Assembly: GCA_014800525.1 (NCBI GenBank) | Contig: JAAVFV010000016.1 | Coordinates: 1 to 64,000 of the forward strand | Origin: Bacteroidales bacterium | Lineage (GTDB): Bacteria; Bacteroidota; Bacteroidia; Bacteroidales; Muribaculaceae | Reading direction: 5' to 3' | DNA: 64,000 bases | Shown here: positions 29,056-38,064 of the stretch, in pieces | How the letters are laid out: every line of letters begins with the position of its first letter | Numbering within the stretch: position 1 is the stretch's first letter | Made by a program: the position numbers and the translations under genes | Notes under the pieces: generated by a model | The model's input: only the letters and a program-made list of their open reading frames with translations | Told to the model about the DNA's origin: nothing | Databases searched by the model: none

Positions 29056-30105
29056 ATGACCAACAAGACTTTTACACCAACGACACTTGGAAATCTTGTG
29101 ATAAAAAACCGTATTATTCGAAGTGCAACAAATGATCATCTCGGCAACCGCGATGGAAGTGTTAGCGAAGCCGAGATAGAGATGTATGATACGTTGGGGA
29201 GAAATAATATAGGCACTATTATTACAGGTCATTTGAGTGTTAGCCCTGATTTGGATCTTAGAGCAGATGAGGTGCAACTCTGTATTGGCGATGATAGATA
29301 TATCGACGGTCTAAGACGAATACCGGAAACTCTACATAAATATGATGCAATAGCGATTGCGCAGATATCTCTTGCAGGGCCAAAAGGCTTGAATCCATTT
29401 GATTTCAATGAACTGACCACCGACCAACTCGAAGAAATACGAGATTGGTTTATAGCCGCAGCCCGAAGAGCACAGGAGGCCGGATTTGACGGAGTGCAGG
29501 TTCATATTGCGCATTGGTATTTACTTCAGGCTATAGTAAATGTAGATCTGAACCATCGTACAGATAAATATGGAGGAAATCCGGAAAACTGTCTGCGATT
29601 ACCCCTCGAAATTATCAATGGAATAAGAAAAGTTTGTGGGGAATCCTTTCTAATAGCGGTAAAGCTAAATGCCCACAACACGATTAGCGGTGAAAATGAT
29701 CAGGAAATATTGAATTATTATGCCTCAAAGCTATACGAATCCGGTGTCGGACTCGTAGAAATCAGTGGTTCGGATTTTAATCATAAAGACCGCAAAGCCA
29801 AACTATACTATCTTGAGGAAACGGTAAAACTGAAGGAAGCATATCCGCAGATTCCGCTATCGCTTGTGGGAGGAATCTATAGTGAAGCTACGATTGAAGA
29901 GGCATTGAAAACCACTGAATTTGTATCCTTATCCCGAACATTACTTACGCAGCCGGATTTTATAACCAAGCTGCTATCCGGGGAAACGTTACAATCCAGA
30001 TGCATCCACTGCAACAAATGTTTTGAGATCTTCTCCACCAAGTATGAGCGATGTGTCTTCGGACCGGTGATCCACAAACTCGAGGAGACATTCAAGCAAG
30101 ATTGA
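29056..30105 (+). CDS. Old yellow enzyme family NADH:flavin oxidoreductase
   Basis: LGNLVIKNRIIRSATNDHLGNRDGSVSEAEIEMY; FDGVQVHIAHWYLLQAI; NHRTDKYGG. Confidence 0.9.
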   Translation: MTNKTFTPTTLGNLVIKNRIIRSATNDHLGNRDGSVSEAEIEMYDTLGRNNIGTIITGHLSVSPDLDLRADEVQLCIGDDRYIDGLRRIPETLHKYDAIAIAQISLAGPKGLNPFDFNELTTDQLEEIRDWFIAAARRAQEAGFDGVQVHIAHWYLLQAIVNVDLNHRTDKYGGNPENCLRLPLEIINGIRKVCGESFLIAVKLNAHNTISGENDQEILNYYASKLYESGVGLVEISGSDFNHKDRKAKLYYLEETVKLKEAYPQIPLSLVGGIYSEATIEEALKTTEFVSLSRTLLTQPDFITKLLSGETLQSRCIHCNKCFEIFSTKYERCVFGPVIHKLEETFKQD

Positions 30106-30137
30106 GGGTAGAGCCTTAAATGTTCTCGATCACCGGA

Positions 30138-30187
30138 GTGAAATGCACCCCAAAAGTTAGACACAAAACTTTTGGGGTGCATTTCAC
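30138..30187. terminator. 21-bp perfect hairpin after OYE gene; sequence resembles IS3-type terminal inverted repeats
   Basis: gtgaaatgcaccccaaaagtt - agacacaa - aacttttggggtgcatttcac. Confidence 0.6.
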
Positions 30188-30429
30188 AAATGGAATCAGC
30201 TGATGGAGTCCTTGGAAGTTAGATTGCGGAACTCAGTTATGAGTAGCGAAAGTGATTTTGTATCAATAGCCATAATGAAGCGCCGGTGGTGCGGTTTATG
30301 AGTTTATGTGTTGATGAGTTTATGTAAAAGTATGGCTATTATAATGCCGTGGAAAAGACACGATACATAGCCGAATTATCAAATATTTGTTGTATTTTTG
30401 TATAGAAATATCGGCAACTTCAAAATCTG

Positions 30430-30689
30430 ATGGCTAAAATAACTGTACAAAATACACCCATCACTGTACTCTCAGTTGAGGAACAGGATTATATCTCCCT
30501 TACCGATATGGCAACAGCCAAAGAGGGAGATAATAGCTCTGCCGATATAATCAAGAACCGGTTACGCAACCATTACACTATTGAATTTCTTGAACATGGG
30601 AAGTGATACATAACCCCAATTTTAAAGTGGTCGAATTTGACCACTTTAGAATGAGTGCCGGGCTTCCTTCTTTTGTACTTGGAGAGTGA
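30430..30689 (+). pseudogene. Frameshifted/truncated KilA-N domain protein
   Basis: MAKITVQNTPITVLSVEEQDYISLTDMATAKEGDNSSADIIKNRLRNHYTIEFLEHGK* then in another frame IHNPNFKVVEFDHFRMSAGLPSFVLGE* (30606-30689). Confidence 0.85.
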
Positions 30690-30713
30690 TAACAATAATA
30701 GAAAACTTCTGAA

Positions 30714-32291
30714 ATGAAAAAAATAGCTACATACTTAACCTGCGGCATCATTGGAATTATTAGTGTATTTGCTGATAATGTTGTTATAAAATCTCCAGGC
30801 TATTTCAAGGCGCCAATCCGCGATGGTCATGAATTGTTTCCTGACTCCCTCGTCTTTCCTCGCGATGCGGAGTCAATCCACATCCCGGATATTGGAATGA
30901 TAGGGTGCTTCGAGGATTATGGATTTACTAATCTGAAAAAGGTGTCGTTTGGTGATATTGACTATCTGCCGGGCGGGTTGTTTATGAATAATGAAACTAT
31001 TGAAGAAATAGAGTTTAACGGATTGATAGGTCATTTTGATTGCTGCTTGGTGCTCAATTGCCCCAATCTCCGTAAAATCGTATTTCATGGCCCGGTTTCC
31101 AGTACGGGAGGCCCAGGTTTTGCCTCCAAATGTCAGCAACTTGACAGCGTAATTTTTGAGGGGCCGGTGGTTGATTTCGGATTGGGGATATTTCCTGACG
31201 AATTATGCCCAAGATTTAATTCTTACACAAATCGCGGGGCATTTTTGTCAGTCTATAATGACAGCCTCACTCCTAAAACCACAATAGATCAACTGCGCAA
31301 TAATCCGCACCTTATATCTGATTTGGAACGAATTGCCAAATGGCAGACTGAAGTGCTTACATCAACCGATCCCGGCTGGATGAGGGCTTGTCAGTATAAG
31401 AATGCCAAGATACTTTTGCCGGTGCTTGAGCAGTTAAACAGCAAAGAAGCTGTTGCTTTGAAAAAGGCGATGGACTATGCCTGGAATTTAGGCGACGAAG
31501 TTAAAAGCGACCTTGAGATTCTGAAGGAATCGCCCGCATATCGGCGCGATTCTATTCAGAAGCATGAATTTGTCTATGCACAACCTTCCGACACCCTATT
31601 GCGCCTGTCACAAGAACGGTTCAATCTCGATAGCATTGCCGGCAATGGTGATGATATAAGCCGTATAAAAAATCTGCTTTATTGGGTTCATAATAATATT
31701 CCGCATGACGGAAGCAATGGTTTGGCACCAGGTGCACGAAATTTGAGAAATACATACGATTGCTCAAAGCGTGACAGTTGCGGTTACAACTGCCGCGCAT
31801 TAGCCATTTGCTTGACTGAGGCGCTGCTTGCAGAAGGAATACCCGCAAGATATATCACTTGCGAATCAAAGAAGTGGGATACGGACAACGATTGCCATGT
31901 AATATGTGTGGCATGGAGCGAATCGCTCGGAAAATGGATATGGGTTGATCCGACATTCGCCGCCTATGTCACAGATGAAAACGGTCTGCTGCTTCATCCC
32001 GGAGAAGTGCGTTATCGTTTGCAGAACGATTTGCCGTTGATTCTTAACGAGGATGCAAACTGGAATAATCGCTCAAAGGAAGATAAAGAGTATTATCTTG
32101 ATAAATACATGGCTAAAAATCTATATATCATGTCGGCCAATACATTAAATCAGGCAGAACCCGAAGGAGAGACGACTCATAATAAAGGTAAAGTTGTAGC
32201 CATTGTTCCAGTTGGTAGCAATTATACAAATGCGCATATCGTTACAACTGATGATGAATGGTTTTGGCAAGCACCTGACATTATGAGATGA
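30714..32291 (+). CDS. Secreted protein with BspA-like LRR-like N-terminus and transglutaminase-like domain
   Basis: Signal peptide; LRR-like NNETIEEIEFNGLIG...CPNLRKIVFHGPV; Cys-His-Asp set: DSCGYNCRALAICLTEALLAEGIPARYITC ... NDCHVICVAW ... WIWVDPTFAAYV. Confidence 0.78.
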   Translation: MKKIATYLTCGIIGIISVFADNVVIKSPGYFKAPIRDGHELFPDSLVFPRDAESIHIPDIGMIGCFEDYGFTNLKKVSFGDIDYLPGGLFMNNETIEEIEFNGLIGHFDCCLVLNCPNLRKIVFHGPVSSTGGPGFASKCQQLDSVIFEGPVVDFGLGIFPDELCPRFNSYTNRGAFLSVYNDSLTPKTTIDQLRNNPHLISDLERIAKWQTEVLTSTDPGWMRACQYKNAKILLPVLEQLNSKEAVALKKAMDYAWNLGDEVKSDLEILKESPAYRRDSIQKHEFVYAQPSDTLLRLSQERFNLDSIAGNGDDISRIKNLLYWVHNNIPHDGSNGLAPGARNLRNTYDCSKRDSCGYNCRALAICLTEALLAEGIPARYITCESKKWDTDNDCHVICVAWSESLGKWIWVDPTFAAYVTDENGLLLHPGEVRYRLQNDLPLILNEDANWNNRSKEDKEYYLDKYMAKNLYIMSANTLNQAEPEGETTHNKGKVVAIVPVGSNYTNAHIVTTDDEWFWQAPDIMR

Positions 32292-32518
32292 CGGTGCAGC
32301 GTATAATGTCGGGATTCTTTGCTCAGGCAATACGTCAAAAGGAGGATAAGAGTGCGTTGGAAATGGCACGGCAGAACTCCTGACCTAAGGAGTCTGCATA
32401 AAATTCCTGAATATTCATTACCGAGGCGAAGTTACGTCTCTAACTGAGACAACCGATGATTTATCTTCTGAATTATTTTGAGATGCGGAGATTTGTGAAT
32501 CTTCGTATGAAATAGATT

Positions 32519-33085
32519 TCAAATTTTCTCGATCACGGGCGCTCCAAAGATTCCACGGCGGATGTTGATGGTGATCGAGCGGCCCTTACGGAGCTGTTTA
32601 TATCGGCTTCCTGGGAGTTCGAAAGAACGTATGGCCCCATCAGGAAAGCGAGCTTTGACCTTATAGACCGTATAGGGTGCGCCTCTACCGACACTGCGGC
32701 GTCCCACACGTCGGGTATGGTATCTGGTAACGGTGTATTTTCGCTCGATCACTACATCCTCAGGATGGGCCGGACGGATGGTCACTGTGGAATTCAGAAG
32801 GTAGAATGCTCCCCAACAGAAACAAGTGACGCAGATCAGATGGCACAGATAGTTGACCCAGAATACCTGAATATCCGTAAAGCGGCGCCAGATCCTCCAT
32901 AGTGTGAGACCTGTAGCGGCTGCGATAAAGAAGGAGATTAAAAAAGGAATCCAGCGGTTGACGAGCGTATATTGCGCGAAAGCACCGACCGCACCGATGC
33001 TGAAAAAGGAAATCAGGATTATTACGACTCCGACAATAATGCGGCTGAAATCGCGGCGTGTGAAAGCCTTATTCGATTGAGACAT
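32519..33085 (-). CDS. Hypothetical membrane protein (DUF3592-like)
   Basis: Three hydrophobic segments then YTVTRYHTRRVGRRS...VKARFPDGAIRSFELPGSRYKQLRKGRSITINIRRGIFG. Confidence 0.55.
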   Translation of the reverse strand: MSQSNKAFTRRDFSRIIVGVVIILISFFSIGAVGAFAQYTLVNRWIPFLISFFIAAATGLTLWRIWRRFTDIQVFWVNYLCHLICVTCFCWGAFYLLNSTVTIRPAHPEDVVIERKYTVTRYHTRRVGRRSVGRGAPYTVYKVKARFPDGAIRSFELPGSRYKQLRKGRSITINIRRGIFGAPVIEKI

Positions 33086-33142
33086 AGAGGATATGGGATT
33101 GAGAGCATGGTATTATGACAGGCTGATACCATGCCGGAATAG

Positions 33143-33178
33143 ACAGAGAGCGCGGAAAAACTCCTCCGCGCTCTCTGT
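33143..33178 (-). terminator. Hairpin terminator downstream of asd
   Basis: 14-bp perfect stem acagagagcgcgga/tccgcgctctctgt. Confidence 0.65.
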
Positions 33179-33192
33179 TTTTCTATGGATTC

Positions 33193-34212
33193 TTATTTCG
33201 CGAATTTGGGATCGTTGGCCAGAAGCCACTGAGCAATCTGCACGGCATTGAGAGCCGCACCCTTCTTAATCTGATCGCCCACAACCCAGAAAGAGAGGCC
33301 GCAATCATCGCATAGATCCTTGCGTAGGCGCCCCACATATACGGGATCCTTATCAGCGATATCAAGAGGCATGGGATAGAACTTATCGCCATCCTTCTCC
33401 TCGCAAACCACCAGCCCGGGAGCTTCAGCAAAAGCTTTATTAACCTCCTCTAATGTAAGCGGCTTCTCAGTCTCGACCCAGATAGCTTCACTATGGGCGC
33501 GCAGCACAGGGACGCGGACGCAAGTGGCGGAGACCCGGATATCGGAATGCATGATCTTCCTGGTCTCATTGAACATCTTCATCTCCTCCTTGGTGTAACC
33601 GTTATCGGTGAAGACATCCACATGGGGAATCACATTATAGGCGAGCTGATACTTGAACTTCTCAATTGTGGGCTCCTCACCGTTGGAGAGCTGTGCAGAC
33701 TGAGTGCGGAGCTCATCCATCGCTGCTGCGCCGGCACCACTCGCCGCCTGATATGTGGCCACATGCACACGGCGGATATGCGAAAGATTGTCGATGGGCT
33801 TGAGGGCGACCACCATCTGGATAGTGGTACAATTCGGGTTTCCGATTATATTGCGCGGACGAATCAGGGCATCCTCGCCATTGACCTCCGGTACGACCAG
33901 AGGCACATCCTCATCCATACGGAACGCCGAACTATTATCGATCATCAGAGTGCCATGACGGGTGATGGTGTCGGCAAACTCCTTAGAAGTTCCCGCACCG
34001 GCTGAAGTGAAGGCAATATCCACGCCGGAGAAATCGGAATCATGAGTCAGCTCCTCGATAACGTAATCCTGACCGCGGAACGAACGGGTCTGGCCCGCAC
34101 TGCGCTTGGAGCCGAAAAGCCGAAGGGAATCAATGGGGAAATTCTGCTCATCAAGAACGCGCAGGAACTCCTGACCTACCGCGCCGCTGGCACCAACTAT
34201 AGCTATATTCAT
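33193..34212 (-). CDS. asd: Aspartate-semialdehyde dehydrogenase
   Basis: [53 protein letters not shown]. Confidence 0.96.
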   Translation of the reverse strand: MNIAIVGASGAVGQEFLRVLDEQNFPIDSLRLFGSKRSAGQTRSFRGQDYVIEELTHDSDFSGVDIAFTSAGAGTSKEFADTITRHGTLMIDNSSAFRMDEDVPLVVPEVNGEDALIRPRNIIGNPNCTTIQMVVALKPIDNLSHIRRVHVATYQAASGAGAAAMDELRTQSAQLSNGEEPTIEKFKYQLAYNVIPHVDVFTDNGYTKEEMKMFNETRKIMHSDIRVSATCVRVPVLRAHSEAIWVETEKPLTLEEVNKAFAEAPGLVVCEEKDGDKFYPMPLDIADKDPVYVGRLRKDLCDDCGLSFWVVGDQIKKGAALNAVQIAQWLLANDPKFAK

Positions 34213-34230
34213 AAATATCGGGTATAGAAA

Positions 34231-34278
34231 TGAGGCTGCCTCCGGACCGGTGGAAAAGCCGGAGCGGAAGCAGCCTCA
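34231..34278 (-). terminator. Two-part hairpin downstream of fabD
   Basis: tgaggctgc-ctccgg ... ccggag-cggaa-gcagcctca. Confidence 0.5.
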
Positions 34279-34296
34279 TAGATTGTATACAAAAGA

Positions 34297-35175
34297 TTAC
34301 TGCATTCCGCTGGTTGCGACCTGGCGGTTGATTTTCTTGACGAGACCCTGAAGCACAGAACCGGGGCCGAGCTCCACGAACTCAGTGGCACCATCGCCGA
34401 TCATCGCCTCAACATCGTAGGTCCAACGAACGGGAGCTGTAAGCTGCTTCACAAGGTTTTCCTTAATCTCCTTCGGATCAGTATGGGGCTTACCATCCAC
34501 ATTCTGATAGATGGGGCAACGGGGAGTCTTGAACTCTACAGTCTCGATAGCCTCAGCGAGCTCATCGTGAGCAGGCTGCATGAGAGGGCTATGGAATGCG
34601 CCGCCCACCTTAAGCTTCATAGCACGCTTCGCACCGGCAGCCAGCATCTTCTCGCAAGCCGCATCGATGCCGGGAACCGTACCAGAGATTACAACCTGAC
34701 CGGGGCAGTTGTAGTTGGCCGGAGCCACCACATCATCCACCTCAGCACAAAGCTCCTCCACCTTTTCATCCGGAAGGGCCAGCACAGCAGCCATAGTGGA
34801 GGGCTGAGCCTCACAAGCCTTCTGCATGGCATGGGCACGCTTAGACACGAGCTTGAGACCATCCTCGAAGCTCAACGCACCGGAAGCAACAAGAGCCGAA
34901 AACTCGCCAAGGCTATGACCTGCCACCATATCGGGCTGGAAATCATCGCCAAGGCTCTTTGCAAGAATCACACTATGGAGGAAGATAGCGGGCTGAGTCA
35001 CCTTAGTCTGCTTCAGATCCTCCTCGGTGCCTTCAAACATCAGGTCAGTGATGCGGAATCCGAGAATCTCGTTAGCCTTCTCGAACATCTCCTTAGCCTC
35101 AGCATTATTGTCGTAGAGGTCTTTGCCCATGCCGACAAACTGAGCACCCTGACCGGGAAAAACGTATGCTTTCAT
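34297..35175 (-). CDS. fabD: ACP S-malonyltransferase
   Basis: AYVFPGQGAQFVGMGKDLY; VAGHSLGEFSALVASGAL; GGAFHSPLM. Confidence 0.96.
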   Translation of the reverse strand: MKAYVFPGQGAQFVGMGKDLYDNNAEAKEMFEKANEILGFRITDLMFEGTEEDLKQTKVTQPAIFLHSVILAKSLGDDFQPDMVAGHSLGEFSALVASGALSFEDGLKLVSKRAHAMQKACEAQPSTMAAVLALPDEKVEELCAEVDDVVAPANYNCPGQVVISGTVPGIDAACEKMLAAGAKRAMKLKVGGAFHSPLMQPAHDELAEAIETVEFKTPRCPIYQNVDGKPHTDPKEIKENLVKQLTAPVRWTYDVEAMIGDGATEFVELGPGSVLQGLVKKINRQVATSGMQ

Positions 35176-35251
35176 TATTTTGGGATTTAATTAATTTTAA
35201 ATTCGGATAAATATCTTTGCGACAGCGTCTGTCATTGCCTGAGGAGAAGCC

Positions 35252-36682
35252 TTATTTCTTCTCCTTACTTCCGCAAGCGCAACCGGAGCCGTCGAAGCAA
35301 TGGGTGCAGACCTTGCATTTGGGGAGTCCGATAGCACGTATAAGAGCATCAAGGGTATTAAACTTCAAAGAAGTCAACCCGAAATGCTCGCGGAGCACCT
35401 CGACCATGCGGTTATACTCCGGAGAACCGGCTGTGGCATATTTTTCAAGATTCTTATTGGGATCTCCCTCGAGATTCTGGATCACACGGCGTGTGATGAG
35501 CTCGAGATCGCTCTTGGAAGCAGAAAAATTCACGAACGGACAACCATATATCAGGGGAGGGCATGCAATGCGGATATGCACCTCCTTGGCACCATAATCA
35601 AACAGGACTGTGGTGTTATCACGAAGCTGTGTGCCGCGAACGATTGAATCATCGCAAAGCAACACACGATTCCCTTTCAGGATGGCGGGGTTGGGAATGA
35701 GTTTCATCTTAGCCACGAGTTCGCGCATATCCTGACGGGGAGGAGTGAAGCTGCGGGGCCATGTCGGAGTATACTTGGAGATAGCCCTCTTATAAGGCAC
35801 TTTCTTACCGCAGGCATAACCCAGAGCCATACCTACGCCTGAATCCGGGATACCGCATGCGAGATCGATTTCCGACTCATCCTCGCTACCCATTTCGAAA
35901 CCGAACTTAAAGCGGACATCCTCAACATTTCTGCCCTCATAAGAGGAAGTGGGGAAACCATAATACACCCAGAGGAACGAACATATCTGCATCTCCTCAT
36001 AAGGCTCTTTAATCACCTCCATCCCGCCGGGGAGGAGACGGACGATCTCACCGGGGCCCAGATCGCGGACCACCTCGAAATCGAGATTCGGGAAAGCGGA
36101 GGTCTCGGAAGTGGCGGCCATAGCTCCCTTCTTCTTACCGATAATGATAGGAGTTCGGCCATAACGGTCGCGAGCGGCAATGATTCCGTCGGGGGTAAGG
36201 ATGAGCATTGAGCAGGACCCCTTCACCTTATTATAGACATTCTCTATACCATCCTTGAAAGAATCTTTCTGGTTGATGAGCATAGCCACGAGCTCGGTCT
36301 GATTAGTCGAACCGGAAGAAAGCTCGGCGAAATGCTGGTTGCCGGCAAGGAGTTCCTCCTCGAGCTGGCGGATATTGTCGATTTTAGCGACAGTAACGAT
36401 AGCGAAACGTCCGAGATGAGAATTGATCATGATCGGCTGGGCGTCGGTGTCGGAGATAATACCGATACCGGAAGTGCCGGTAAACTTATCGAGATCAGGC
36501 TCGAACTTGGTGCGGAAATAAGTGCTTTCAAGGTTGTGGATTGATCTGGCGAAGCGCGCGTTCTCAGCGTCGTAGGTCACCATACCGCCACGGCGAGTGC
36601 CGAGATGCGAATTGTAATCCGTTCCGTAGAAAAGGTCGTTGACGCAGGGGCGCGTCGATACGGTTCCAAAGAAACCTCCCAT
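35252..36682 (-). CDS. PurF-like amidophosphoribosyltransferase paralog lacking the N-terminal catalytic Cys
   Basis: MGGFFGTVSTRPCVNDLFYGTDYNSHLGTRRGG; PRTase motif VLLCDDSIVRGTQL; Cys-rich tail CKVCTHCFDGSGCACGSKEKK. Confidence 0.88.
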   Translation of the reverse strand: MGGFFGTVSTRPCVNDLFYGTDYNSHLGTRRGGMVTYDAENARFARSIHNLESTYFRTKFEPDLDKFTGTSGIGIISDTDAQPIMINSHLGRFAIVTVAKIDNIRQLEEELLAGNQHFAELSSGSTNQTELVAMLINQKDSFKDGIENVYNKVKGSCSMLILTPDGIIAARDRYGRTPIIIGKKKGAMAATSETSAFPNLDFEVVRDLGPGEIVRLLPGGMEVIKEPYEEMQICSFLWVYYGFPTSSYEGRNVEDVRFKFGFEMGSEDESEIDLACGIPDSGVGMALGYACGKKVPYKRAISKYTPTWPRSFTPPRQDMRELVAKMKLIPNPAILKGNRVLLCDDSIVRGTQLRDNTTVLFDYGAKEVHIRIACPPLIYGCPFVNFSASKSDLELITRRVIQNLEGDPNKNLEKYATAGSPEYNRMVEVLREHFGLTSLKFNTLDALIRAIGLPKCKVCTHCFDGSGCACGSKEKK

Positions 36683-36884
36683 AAGACAATATCTAAATTA
36701 TATAGGTAAGGACAGGCGCGATTGAAGAGCCTAAGACTGCAAAGGAATGGCCGCAGCGCAGCCTGTCGGGAAAAACATAGACGCAAATTTAGTAAAAAAT
36801 ACGCGTAAAACAGGGGAAAAGGGGGGTGAAAAAGCAATGAAAACCAAAAAATACCTAAAAAAGAGGGTATAGGAGAGGTAACAT

Positions 36885-36915
36885 TTTGTAGAGTGCTAAA
36901 AAAATATTACTTTTG
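36885..36915 (+). promoter_or_regulatory. Promoter of ribosomal protein operon (TTTG-N19-TACTTTTG)
   Basis: TTTG 36885-36888, 19-nt spacer, TACTTTTG 36908-36915. Confidence 0.75.
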
Positions 36916-37027
36916 CAAGCCGATTATATCCAGTTTTAGATACGGAGCTGCTCCCGGCGAGGTTTTGGCCGACCTTAAGGGTAAGGGTTCCGTAAAAGAA
37001 TTAAAACTAAAAAAGCAAAAGAACAAA

Positions 37028-37507
37028 GTGGATACATTAAGCTACAAAACTCAATCAGCCACCCCTGAGACAATTGAGAAGAATTGGGTGGTAATTGATG
37101 CGGAGGGCCTCGTGCTCGGCCGCGTATGCTCGGAGATCGCGAAGATACTTCGGGGCAAGAACAAACCTTCCTACACACCGAATCTCGACTGTGGAGACAA
37201 TGTAATTGTAATCAACGCCGACAAGGTGATCCTCAACGGCGGTAAGATGGAGAAGCGCGAATATCTGCGTTACACCGGTTATCCCGGCGGTCAGCGTTCG
37301 TACACTCCTGCCGACCTGATGGAGAAATCCTACAAGAAAACAATTAAGGGCGGCCGTCACCCTCTGTTCATCAAGGTGGTAAAGGGCATGCTTCCCAAGA
37401 CAAAGCTCGGCGACGCTCAGCTCGACAATCTCTATGTCTACAATGGTAGCGAGCACCCCTTCGAGGCTAAGAATCCCACAGTAATAGATCTGAAAATTAA
37501 GAAGTAA
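37028..37507 (+). CDS. rplM: 50S ribosomal protein L13 (GTG start)
   Basis: (M)DTLSYKTQSATPETIEKNWVVIDAEGLVLGRVCSEIAKILRGKNKPSYTP; GTG at 37028; longer ORF from 36893 begins upstream of the promoter -7 box. Confidence 0.95.
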   Translation: MDTLSYKTQSATPETIEKNWVVIDAEGLVLGRVCSEIAKILRGKNKPSYTPNLDCGDNVIVINADKVILNGGKMEKREYLRYTGYPGGQRSYTPADLMEKSYKKTIKGGRHPLFIKVVKGMLPKTKLGDAQLDNLYVYNGSEHPFEAKNPTVIDLKIKK

Positions 37508-37512
37508 GGAAG

Positions 37513-37899
37513 ATGGAAAAAATTAATGCAATTGGTCGCCGTAAGGCAGCTGTAGCCCGTGTATATCTTGTCGAGGGCAGCGGAAACATCGTAATCGACA
37601 AGCGTCCTCTTGATGTTTACTTCCCCTCTTCAATTCTTCAGTATGTAGTGAAGCAGCCTCTGCTTACACTTGATGTTGCTGAGAAGTATGACATCGTAGC
37701 TCACCTCGATGGTGGTGGTTATAAGGGTCAGGCAGAGGCACTTCGTCTCGCAATCGCCCGTGCTCTTGTAAAGATCGATCCCGAGGTAAAGCCCGCACTT
37801 CGTGCAGAAGGCTTCATGACACGCGACCCGCGTGCCGTAGAGCGTAAGAAGCCCGGTCAGCCCAAGGCAAGAAAGCGCTTCCAGTTCAGCAAGCGTTAA
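37513..37899 (+). CDS. rpsI: 30S ribosomal protein S9
   Basis: INAIGRRKAAVARVYLVEGSG...KPGQPKARKRFQFSKR. Confidence 0.98.
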   Translation: MEKINAIGRRKAAVARVYLVEGSGNIVIDKRPLDVYFPSSILQYVVKQPLLTLDVAEKYDIVAHLDGGGYKGQAEALRLAIARALVKIDPEVKPALRAEGFMTRDPRAVERKKPGQPKARKRFQFSKR

Positions 37900-38064
37900 T
37901 CGCTGCCTGAATTGGTCTTGGATTCATCTGTATTTTATAGCATGATGATATCCGATTCATCTCGCTCCTCGAAAGTGTTTAGTATCTAAATCCGGAAGAT
38001 GGACACGTTCCCTACCTCCGGATTGTAAAAAGCGAAAGAACGTAAACAAAACAGAAAAGAAAGA

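Noticed and set aside
36893-37027. N-terminal extension of the L13 ORF
   Set aside because: Region contains the promoter and leader; L13 begins at GTG 37028.
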